47,764 bases of DNA, from assembly GCF_029869545.1 (NCBI RefSeq), contig NZ_JARWQD010000121.1, positions 1 through 47,764 on the forward strand, written 5' to 3'. A program made the position numbers and the translations under genes. The stretch is from Nocardia wallacei. Its GTDB lineage: Bacteria; Actinomycetota; Actinomycetes; Mycobacteriales; Mycobacteriaceae. The notes beneath the pieces were generated by a model. It was not told where the DNA came from. It made no database searches and saw nothing but the letters and a program-made list of their open reading frames with translations. Shown here one piece after another: positions 9,177 through 15,948 of the stretch; position 1 is the stretch's first letter, and each line of letters starts with the position of its first letter.

Positions 9177-10808
9177 TCAGGCCAGCTGGATGAGCTCCAG
9201 GTACTCCTGCGACCAGTGGTCCTCGGTGCCGTCGGGCAGCATGATGACCCGCTCCGGGTTCAGCGCCTCGGCGGCACCGGGATCGTGGGTCACCAGCACC
9301 ACCGCACCGGCGTAGCTGCGCAGCGCGTCGAGCACCTGCTCGCGCGATATCGGGTCCAGGTTGTTGGTGGGCTCGTCGAGCAGCAGCACATTCGCCGCCG
9401 AGGACACCAGCCCGGCCAGCGCCAGGCGGGTCTTCTCGCCGCCGGACAGCGTCCCGGCGGGCTGCTCGAGCTGCGGGCCGGAGAACATGAACGCGCCCAG
9501 CAGGCCGCGCAGGTCCTGTTCGCCCGCGTCGGGGGCGGCGTGGCGGATGTTCTCCCACACCGACGCGGTGTCGTCGAGGGTGTCGTGCTCCTGCGCGAAG
9601 TACCCGATCTTCAGGCCGTGGCCGGGCACCAGACCGCCCGCGGACGGTTGCTCGACCCCGGCCAGCAGCCGCAGCAGGGTCGTCTTACCGGCGCCGTTGA
9701 GGCCCAGCACGACCACCCGGCTGCCGCGATCGATGGCGAGGTCGACGCCGGTGAAGATCTCCAGCGAGCCGTACATCTTGGTCAGGTTCTCCGCCATCAG
9801 CGGCGTCTTGCCGCAGGCGGCGGGCTCCGGGAACTTGATGCGCGCCACCTTGTCGGACACGCGGATCTCGTCGGCGTCGGCCAGCATGCGCTCGGCGCGC
9901 TTGACCATGTTCTGTGCCGCAACGGCTTTGGTGGCCTTGGCGCCCAGCTTGGCGGCCTGGGCCTTGAGCGCGGACGCCTTCTTCTCGGCGTTGGCGCGCT
10001 CGCGGCGGCGGCGCTGCTCGTCGGTGGCGCGGGCGTCGAGGTACTTCTTCCAGCCCATGTTGTAGATGTCGGCCTCGCCGCGCACCGCATCCAGGAACCA
10101 CACCTTGTTGACCACGGCCTCGAGCAGTTCCACGTCGTGGCTGATCACGATCAGGCCGCCCTCGTGGTTCTGCAGGAAGCCGCGCAGCCAGGTGATGGAG
10201 TCGGCGTCGAGGTGGTTGGTCGGCTCGTCCAGCAGCAGGGTGCGGTCGGATTTGCCGCCGCTGCCGTCGGAGGCGGAGAACAGGATGCGCGCCAGCTCGA
10301 TGCGGCGGCGCTGACCGCCCGACAGCGTGCGCAGCGACTGCCCCAGCACCCGATCGGGCAGGCCGAGGCTGTTGCAGATGCGCGCCGCCTCGCTCTCGGC
10401 GACATAGCCGCCCAGCGCCGAGAACCGCTCCTCGAGGCGGCCGTACTTGCGCACCGCCTTCTCGCGCTCGGCGTCGTCGGCGACCTCGGCCATCAGCGCC
10501 TGCTGCTTCTCCATCTCCCGGATCAGCGCGTCCAGGCCGCGGGCCGACAGCACCCGGTCGCGGGCCAGCACATCGAGGTTGCCCTCGCGCGGGTCCTGCG
10601 GAAGGTAACCGATCTCACCCGAGCGAACCACCTTGCCCGCGTACGGCTCGCCCTCCCCGGCGAGGATGCGCAGCGTCGTGGTCTTCCCGGCACCGTTGCG
10701 CCCGACCAGCCCGATCCGGTCGCCGGACTGCACCCGCAGCGCCGCGCCCGGCGCCGTCAGCAGGGTGCGGATTCCGGCCCGGACCTCCAGGTCGGTCGCG
10801 GTGATCAC
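9177..10808 (-). CDS. ABC-F family ATPase (Rv1473-like)
   Basis: This 543-residue protein has two tandem ABC domains and no membrane segment. Domain 1 carries Walker A GLVGRNGAGKTT, signature LSGGQRRR and Walker B LLLDEPTNHLD. Domain 2 carries VLGLNGAGKTT, LSGGEKTR and LLLDEPTNNLD. Between them is a highly charged helical linker (DEQRRRRERANAEKKASALK and on, about residues 245-300), the ABC-F feature that reaches toward the ribosomal P-site tRNA. Proteins of this group act on the ribosome in translation rescue or antibiotic resistance rather than in transport. The M. tuberculosis homologue Rv1473, often labelled a macrolide ABC transporter, lies in the same acn neighbourhood. Whether this one confers resistance cannot be read from the sequence. 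Confidence 0.93.
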   Translation of the reverse strand: MITATDLEVRAGIRTLLTAPGAALRVQSGDRIGLVGRNGAGKTTTLRILAGEGEPYAGKVVRSGEIGYLPQDPREGNLDVLARDRVLSARGLDALIREMEKQQALMAEVADDAEREKAVRKYGRLEERFSALGGYVAESEAARICNSLGLPDRVLGQSLRTLSGGQRRRIELARILFSASDGSGGKSDRTLLLDEPTNHLDADSITWLRGFLQNHEGGLIVISHDVELLEAVVNKVWFLDAVRGEADIYNMGWKKYLDARATDEQRRRRERANAEKKASALKAQAAKLGAKATKAVAAQNMVKRAERMLADADEIRVSDKVARIKFPEPAACGKTPLMAENLTKMYGSLEIFTGVDLAIDRGSRVVVLGLNGAGKTTLLRLLAGVEQPSAGGLVPGHGLKIGYFAQEHDTLDDTASVWENIRHAAPDAGEQDLRGLLGAFMFSGPQLEQPAGTLSGGEKTRLALAGLVSSAANVLLLDEPTNNLDPISREQVLDALRSYAGAVVLVTHDPGAAEALNPERVIMLPDGTEDHWSQEYLELIQLA

Positions 10809-10912
10809 AGATATCTCCTCGGCATAGGCGGTTCGGGGCGACTGTTCGAGTGTGCATTCTCACGACACACAAGAACCACCGATTTTACCCAAGCGAACTA
10901 TCGCCTGGCTCT

Positions 10913-10945
10913 CCCGGTGGCGGGTGCTTTCGGCCATACCGGCCG
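10913..10945. repeat. Dispersed 33-bp intergenic repeat, copy 1
   Basis: This sequence recurs at 26832-26864 in the same strand orientation with one mismatch in 33. It contains the palindrome TCGGCC-ATACC-GGCCGA. It lies in the 262-base spacer between the ABC-F start and the end of the mer operon, where I see no gene. Confidence 0.8.
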
Positions 10946-11070
10946 AGCTGCGGGCGCAACGTCGAATCCTTGCGTGGGCGGATGGTGAATTCACGGCGAC
11001 GCGGATCAGTGGCGGAGGGTGACTTGGCGATGATCCGCGCCGTCTCGATCGCTGTGGATCGACCTGTCGT

Positions 11071-12216
11071 TCAGCAGCAGGGCGGTGTACCGGTTCCGGT
11101 GCGCACGCGGTCGCTGAGGGCGCGGAGTTGGTTGTAGGCGGCGGCGACCGGCAGCAGGACCCCGGTGGGGTGCTGCGCCTGCCAGTCGGCGCCGGCCTGT
11201 GCGGAGGCGAAGTAGCGGCCGGGGTTGCAGGTGGTGGCCCGCACCTGCGCCATGTCCAGTTCGTCGGGGCCCGGCAGTGACACTACTGCGGTGGCCGGGT
11301 CCAGGCCGTTGACTCCGACGGCCGGGTCGACGGTCAGCCGGATGGTGGTTCCGGTTGCGGGGCAGGGTGATTCGATGCGGGCGGGGCGGCCGAGGATGGC
11401 GGGGAACAGGAGGGTGTCGGCGGCGCACCAGGTGTAGAGCAGGTGATTGTCGACGGTGAAGCGGTGCGGGGTGGGGTTGAGGGTGAGGCCCCAGCCGCGG
11501 ATGCGGTGCTTGTCGTCGTATTCGATGTCGGCTGCCGCGGGCGCGGATTCGATATCGGCGACCTCGACTCCGGCGGCGGTGGCGAGCTGGTCGACGGCGA
11601 TCGGTTCCCCGTGGGCGAGCAGCCGCATCGCGGTGCCCATGAGCGTGGTGCGGGTGGTTCCGGCGGGGTCGAACAGTTTGCCGATGATGGTGTCGGTGAA
11701 CTTGCTGGCGGTCATGCCGGTGGCTTCCTTTCGGTGCAGGTGCTTCCGGCACCCAGCCTCGGGTCTACCCCCGGTGGGAGAGTCAAGCGCAGTCGGTGGA
11801 TTCCCGCGCGGGTTCCCGGCCCAGCACACGTCATCGGCGACCAGGTGCACCCGGTGGGCGGACTCGAACTCGTCGATGCGGCCCAGAATTTGCTGGTACT
11901 CGCTGATGCGTCGGCGCAGCCGGTGCCGGGACCGCTGCAACAGTTCGGCCAGGCGGGAGCCGACCGACTGCCCGGGGTCGTCGAAGGCGGCCACCAGGTG
12001 GCGGATCTCGGCGATGGTCAGGCCCAGGCCGCGCAGCTCGCCGATGAAGCCGACGCACCACAGGGCGTCGGTGGTGTAGAGCCGGTAGCCGGACGGGCTG
12101 CGGCCGAGGGTGTAGATCAGCCCCAGATCGGTGTATTCGCGCAGCGCCTTCACCGAAACACCACTGCGGCGCGACAATTCACCGATCGTCATGCGCCCGG
12201 CGGTCGTCGTAGCCAT
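11071..12216 (-). CDS. merB: MerR-type regulator fused in frame to organomercurial lyase MerB
   Basis: One 381-codon frame encodes two proteins' worth of sequence. Residues 1-~130 are a MerR-family regulator: winged HTH MTIGELSRRSGVSVKALREY, then GYRLYTTDAL and a dimerisation helix ending near CWAGNPR. Residues 168-381 are a complete MerB, which cleaves C-Hg bonds. Its catalytic residues, numbered from the internal ATG at 11715, are C97 and D100 (YTWCAADTL) and C163 (TTCNPGRY), matching C96/D99/C159 of the E. coli enzyme. The internal ATG has its own GAAAGGAA site, so MerB may also be made alone. The linker of about 35 residues is encoded by DNA resembling a MerR-type promoter. The frame starts 33 bases after merA with an AAGGAGA site. 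It may be a true fusion or adjacent genes whose stop codon was lost. Confidence 0.88.
   Translation of the reverse strand: MATTTAGRMTIGELSRRSGVSVKALREYTDLGLIYTLGRSPSGYRLYTTDALWCVGFIGELRGLGLTIAEIRHLVAAFDDPGQSVGSRLAELLQRSRHRLRRRISEYQQILGRIDEFESAHRVHLVADDVCWAGNPRGNPPTALDSPTGGRPEAGCRKHLHRKEATGMTASKFTDTIIGKLFDPAGTTRTTLMGTAMRLLAHGEPIAVDQLATAAGVEVADIESAPAAADIEYDDKHRIRGWGLTLNPTPHRFTVDNHLLYTWCAADTLLFPAILGRPARIESPCPATGTTIRLTVDPAVGVNGLDPATAVVSLPGPDELDMAQVRATTCNPGRYFASAQAGADWQAQHPTGVLLPVAAAYNQLRALSDRVRTGTGTPPCC
11756..11786 (-). promoter_or_regulatory. Candidate MerR-type promoter/operator inside the merR-merB frame
   Basis: On the minus strand TTGACT (11786-11781) is followed by an imperfect dyad (CTCCC...GGGGGTAG) and, after about 19-20 bases, a weak -10-like GAGGCT or CGAGGC. 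The long spacer with a dyad is characteristic of promoters bound by MerR-family regulators. The internal merB start lies about 40 bases downstream. Confidence 0.4.
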
Positions 12217-12249
12217 CGAACTCTCCTTCCGTGGTTCCTCTCCCCCGTC

Positions 12250-13689
12250 TCAGCTCGCGCAGCAGGACAATTCGGTGACGTCGGTGGTGAAGGTCTGGGC
12301 GGTGAGCTTCAGCGCCTCGGCCATGGTCAGGTACGGCGCCCAGGCGCGGGCGAGCTGCTCGACGGTCATGCCCGCGGTGATCGCGTATCCGGCGGCGGCG
12401 ATCAGATCCCCGGCGCCCTCGGCGACCGCGTGCACACCCAGCACCCGCCCCGTGTCGGCGTCGGCGACCAGCTTCACCACGCCACGGGTGTCGCGGTCGA
12501 CCAGCGCGCGGGGCACGCTCTCGCCGCCGAGCACGCGGAACTCGGTCCGCAGCCCGGCCTCGACTGCCTCGGCGACGGTCGACCCGACGGCGGCGAGTGC
12601 CGGGCTGGTGAACATCACCCGCGGCACTGCCGTGTAGTCCAGCACCCGGGCTCGACGTCCGAAGGCGTTGTCGGCGACCAGCGTGCCCTGCGCGGCCGCC
12701 ACGTACACGAACTGCGGGCCACCGGCCACATCCCCGGCCGCCCAGATCCTCGTATTGCTGGTGCGCTGATGGTCGTCGGTGACCACCGCGCCGCGTCCAT
12801 CGGTGGCCACTCCGACCGAATCCAGGCCCAGCGCGGCGGTATTCGGGCGGCGCCCGGTGGCGATCAGCAGCTGCTCGGCGCGCAGCTCGGCGGTGGAACC
12901 GTCGCGGGTGCGGACGGTAGCTACCTTCTCGCCGTCGACAGCGCGGACCTTGTCGAGCGTGGCGCCGGTCACCGCGGTGATCGCCTCGTCGGCGAACACG
13001 CCCTCGATCGCCGCGGAGAGTTCGGGTTCCTCGAACGGCGCCAGCCGATCCAGGGCCTCGACCACCGTCACGGTGGTACCGAGCCGGGCGAACAGCTGAG
13101 CCTGCTCGAGTCCGACCACGTTGCCGCCCACCACGATCAGCGATTCCGGCAGCGACTGCAGATCCATGGCCGTGGTCGAGGTCAGATACCCGGCCTCGGC
13201 CAGCCCGTCCACCGGCGGGATCCACGGCACGGCGCCGGTCGCGATCAGGTACTGATCGGCGTCGATCACCCGCGAGCCGCCGTCGCGCAGCGCGACCCGC
13301 AGCGTGGGCGCCTGGGCCGAGCCGTCGAAAACGGCTGCGCCGGAAACGATCTCCCACCCATAGCCCGCGGCGAGGTCGACGTACTTCTCGGCGCGCGACC
13401 GGGCAACAAGGGAACCCTTGCCCGCGATCAGACCGGCGAAATCCACCGCAACAGTGGCGGTCGCCAGCCCGGGGAACCGATCGGACACCGCCGCGGTGTG
13501 CCGGGCCTCGGCGGCGGCCAGCAACGCCTTCGACGGCACACAGCCGACGTTCACGCACGTGCCACCGACGGTGCCGCGCTCGACCATCACCACCCGCATG
13601 CCGAGCCTGGACGCCGCGATGGCGGCGGCGAACGCCGCCGAACCGGAGCCGACGATCGCCAAATCGGCACGGGAACCTGTCGGGGTCAC
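12250..13689 (-). CDS. merA: Mercuric reductase
   Basis: This 479-residue FAD-dependent disulfide oxidoreductase reduces Hg(II) to volatile Hg(0) with NADPH in the cytoplasm. Residues 11-16 give the FAD-binding IVGSGSAAF start. The redox-active pair is C45/C50 in GGTCVNVGC. IVVGGNVVGLEQAQ is the NADPH-binding motif. A C-terminal vicinal pair C476/C477 (ELSCCAS) delivers Hg from the partner subunit and separates MerA from lipoamide dehydrogenase or glutathione reductase. There is no N-terminal NmerA metal-binding domain. The GTG start at 13689 has an AGGAGG site. It is the first gene of the mer operon, transcribed away from the ArsR-type regulator across two operator-like inverted repeats. Confidence 0.96.
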   Translation of the reverse strand: MTPTGSRADLAIVGSGSAAFAAAIAASRLGMRVVMVERGTVGGTCVNVGCVPSKALLAAAEARHTAAVSDRFPGLATATVAVDFAGLIAGKGSLVARSRAEKYVDLAAGYGWEIVSGAAVFDGSAQAPTLRVALRDGGSRVIDADQYLIATGAVPWIPPVDGLAEAGYLTSTTAMDLQSLPESLIVVGGNVVGLEQAQLFARLGTTVTVVEALDRLAPFEEPELSAAIEGVFADEAITAVTGATLDKVRAVDGEKVATVRTRDGSTAELRAEQLLIATGRRPNTAALGLDSVGVATDGRGAVVTDDHQRTSNTRIWAAGDVAGGPQFVYVAAAQGTLVADNAFGRRARVLDYTAVPRVMFTSPALAAVGSTVAEAVEAGLRTEFRVLGGESVPRALVDRDTRGVVKLVADADTGRVLGVHAVAEGAGDLIAAAGYAITAGMTVEQLARAWAPYLTMAEALKLTAQTFTTDVTELSCCAS

Positions 13690-13727
13690 GCGGGCCTCCT
13701 GACCTCCGGCAACCGGGAACCACGATT

Positions 13728-13749
13728 GCTATACGCATTGACGAATAGC
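13728..13749. promoter_or_regulatory. mer operator O1 (8-6-8 inverted repeat)
   Basis: Arms GCTATACG (13728-13735) and CGAATAGC (13742-13749) are inverted with one mismatch around a six-base spacer. It lies between divergent merA and the ArsR-type gene, in the size and place expected for an ArsR-family operator. Confidence 0.75.
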
Positions 13750-13761
13750 TACTCGCCTCAT

Positions 13762-13783
13762 ACTATTCGCTTATCCGAATAGT
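13762..13783. promoter_or_regulatory. mer operator O2 (perfect 8-6-8 inverted repeat)
   Basis: Arms ACTATTCG (13762-13769) and CGAATAGT (13776-13783) are perfectly inverted with the same six-base spacing as O1. The two sites are 34 bases apart centre to centre, about three helical turns, so dimers would sit on roughly the same DNA face. O2 ends 27 bases before the regulator's start codon. Confidence 0.8.
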
Positions 13784-13810
13784 TCAATCCCTGTTCGCGG
13801 AGGCGATCCG

Positions 13811-14194
13811 ATGGCCCGGCCCACCACTGCCACCGTGTCCGATGCGGAAACCGCGTGCACGCATCCGGACACAACGGCGAAATTCTTTCGCGCCCTGTCG
13901 GATTCGACCCGGCTCGGGCTCCTGGAATTCATCCTCGATGGGGAGCGCACCTCCGCGGACTGCGTCGCGCATGCGGGGATCTCGCAGCCTCGGGTGTCGG
14001 TGCACCTGTCCTGCCTCACCGACTGCGGGTACGTGGTCGCGCGCCGCGACGGCAAGAAACTGCGCTACTCCGTCGGTGACCCGCGGGTGATCGACCTGGT
14101 GCGGCTGGCACGATCGCTCGCAGCCGACAACTCCGCCGCCCTGAACTGCTGCAACCACATCCCTTCCCCGACCGACCGACCGACGGTTCTCTGA
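13811..14194 (+). CDS. ArsR/SmtB-type mercury-responsive repressor (actinobacterial MerR type)
   Basis: This 127-residue winged-helix protein (FFRALSDSTRLGLLEFIL, then SADCVAHAGISQPRVSVHLSCLTDCGYV, recognition helix about residues 55-75) belongs to the ArsR family. It is rich in cysteines (TACTH, ADCVAH, CLTDCGY and a C-terminal NCCNH), suitable for binding a thiophilic metal. Streptomyces and other actinomycetes control mer operons with ArsR-type repressors, unlike the MerR-family activator of proteobacteria. It is divergent from merA with two operator-like repeats between, which fits derepression of both units by Hg(II). Specificity for Hg rather than As or Cd comes from context. The operon also carries a MerR-family regulator, so control may be dual. 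Confidence 0.9.
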   Translation: MARPTTATVSDAETACTHPDTTAKFFRALSDSTRLGLLEFILDGERTSADCVAHAGISQPRVSVHLSCLTDCGYVVARRDGKKLRYSVGDPRVIDLVRLARSLAADNSAALNCCNHIPSPTDRPTVL

Positions 14195-14250
14195 ACCGAG
14201 CACGCCGCAGACCCCTGCTCCTGAGCGCTTCCACCTGGCCAGCGCGCAGA

Positions 14251-15267
14251 TCACAAGGCGTCGAGCAGCAGGGGCAGGGAGCGGTGGAGTTCGCGTTGCC
14301 AGTAGGGCGGGCTGTGGGTTCCGCTGGTCAGATGTGTGACCGGTTGTGCGCCGAGCCGTTGGAGGCGGTCGGCGACCGCGCGGGTGCTTTCGTGCATCAC
14401 GGCCTCGGTGAGATCGACCGCGCCGGGGAATTCCGGTGCGCGCCGGTCGATTTCATCGAACAGCGATTCGCGCCGCAGGCCGGGCGGATCGAGCTCTCCG
14501 GGCGTGCCGTCACCACTGGACAGGAAAATCGGTACACCGGTGAGCTTTTCGGCGAGATAGTACGGATCGTGGGCCTCCCACGTGGTGCGGTCGCGGATCG
14601 GATCTCCCCAGATTCGGGTGCCGTCGTCGACACCGACGAGCCCGGCGGCGCCGAGAACGATATCGGCGCGCCGCAGTGGGTGCAGCCAGCCGCTGTAGCT
14701 GGCGGCGGCCCGGAACAGGCCGGGTCTGCGCGCCGTGTAGGCCAGGGCGCCGTAGCCGCCCTGGGAGACACCCGCGATGACGCGGCGATCGCCCGCGCCG
14801 TAGTCGCGTTCGAGTAGCGGCAGCATTTCGTCGAGGTGGAACGACTCGACGGCGGGTGTGCCGTCGTGCCAGTCGGTGTAGAACCCGAACATCGGCATCC
14901 CCGGCACGACGACGAGAACGTCGCGCAGCTGTGGAAGATTCACGACATCGGTGTCGGCGGTCCAGCCGGTGTGGTCGCCGTCGCCACCGGGCAGCAGGTA
15001 CAGCACCGGCCATTTCCGGTCGGGTGCACGGTCTTTCCATCCCCGTGGCGTGATCAGACGAACGGCCGCGTCCGCACCCAGGCTGGGTGAGCGCAGCACC
15101 AGATCGACGACCCGGTCGTCGATGCGATGCTCGCCGTCGACGCGCACGCCCGCGCTCCCGGGCTCACCGCCGGGACGGACCGGTGAGCCGCAGGCCACGG
15201 CGGCGATGACGCACGCGGCGACCGTGATCGCGACACCGAGCCGACGCAAGCTTCCCGAATAGTGCAT
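14251..15267 (-). CDS. Secreted lipoprotein esterase, alpha/beta-hydrolase (esterase D/Ag85-like)
   Basis: This 338-residue protein begins with a signal peptide and lipobox (VIAAVAC, Cys26), so it is probably a lipid-anchored cell-envelope protein. The body is an esterase of the putative esterase/mycolyltransferase superfamily: strand PVLYLLPGGDGDHTGW with the oxyanion region, nucleophile Ser in GVSQGGYGAL, and a likely catalytic His in SGTHSPPYW near the C-terminus. The final YWQRELHRSLPLLL helix is common in this family. True Ag85 enzymes transfer mycolates, but substrate specificity cannot be judged here. It is followed on the same strand by nothing close; upstream is the PadR gene, 54 bases away, so cotranscription with the PadR/reductase operon is possible. 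Confidence 0.85.
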   Translation of the reverse strand: MHYSGSLRRLGVAITVAACVIAAVACGSPVRPGGEPGSAGVRVDGEHRIDDRVVDLVLRSPSLGADAAVRLITPRGWKDRAPDRKWPVLYLLPGGDGDHTGWTADTDVVNLPQLRDVLVVVPGMPMFGFYTDWHDGTPAVESFHLDEMLPLLERDYGAGDRRVIAGVSQGGYGALAYTARRPGLFRAAASYSGWLHPLRRADIVLGAAGLVGVDDGTRIWGDPIRDRTTWEAHDPYYLAEKLTGVPIFLSSGDGTPGELDPPGLRRESLFDEIDRRAPEFPGAVDLTEAVMHESTRAVADRLQRLGAQPVTHLTSGTHSPPYWQRELHRSLPLLLDAL

Positions 15268-15321
15268 GGGTGCAAGCTATGCCGGGAGGGGTGCTGCCCA
15301 CATCCGGGATCTGCCCTGGTT

Positions 15322-15927
15322 TTACCCCGAGGTTCCACGAGCGTGTAGTTGCTCCCAGAAGCGGCCGAGGGCCTCGGGGTCGTCTCGGATGAGGGTGCGG
15401 AAGCGGTCGACGAATCGTTGCTCGGCCTCGAGGAGTTCGAGGCGGTAGTGGTATTCGATCAGGAACACCGCGTCGACATCGGCGGCGGCCCGGACGACCG
15501 CGCGCTGCTGTTCGGCTTGCTCCGCGAGGGCACGGTGGCGCTGGTCGAGCAGGTCCGCGACGTCGGCGGGCGGCAGCGTCACGATCAGCGACAGCGCCGC
15601 CTCGAACTGGCGGTATTCCTTGGCGGGCACCGACACCAGCTCACGCATTCGCGCGCGGAGCCGCTCGGCGCCGGAGTCGGTGTTCCGGTAGACCGTGCGT
15701 TCCGGACGTTGCCCGGCGCGTTCGGAGGCGAGGGCTTCGATGTATCCGGCTCGCAGCAGCTGGTCGACGACCATGTACAGCGAGGAATGCTTGTAGTCGA
15801 TGCTGCGGCCCGCGTTGCGTTCCTGGAGCAGCTTGCCGAGTTCGTACGGGTGCATGGGCCGCTCGACGAGATAGGCCAGCACGGCGAGGGCGAGCGAGTT
15901 GTGCAGCGGGTCCCGCCGAGCTGCCAC
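15322..15927 (-). CDS. PadR-family transcriptional regulator
   Basis: This 201-residue protein has the PadR winged helix (ALAVLAYLVERPMHPYELGKLL, then SSLYMVVDQLLRAGYIEA, residues ~12-70) with the characteristic YRNTDSGAERLRARM wing. A long coiled-coil C-terminal dimer arm follows, characteristic of subfamily-1 PadR proteins. It is encoded 21 bases after the membrane ferredoxin-reductase gene on the same strand, so the two are probably cotranscribed. The 30-bp palindrome upstream of that gene is a reasonable binding site, making this an autoregulated operon by inference. PadR proteins often respond to phenolic or cationic drugs; the inducer here is unknown. Confidence 0.9.
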   Translation of the reverse strand: MAARRDPLHNSLALAVLAYLVERPMHPYELGKLLQERNAGRSIDYKHSSLYMVVDQLLRAGYIEALASERAGQRPERTVYRNTDSGAERLRARMRELVSVPAKEYRQFEAALSLIVTLPPADVADLLDQRHRALAEQAEQQRAVVRAAADVDAVFLIEYHYRLELLEAEQRFVDRFRTLIRDDPEALGRFWEQLHARGTSG

Positions 15928-15948
15928 GGAACCCTCCTCCGGATTCGG

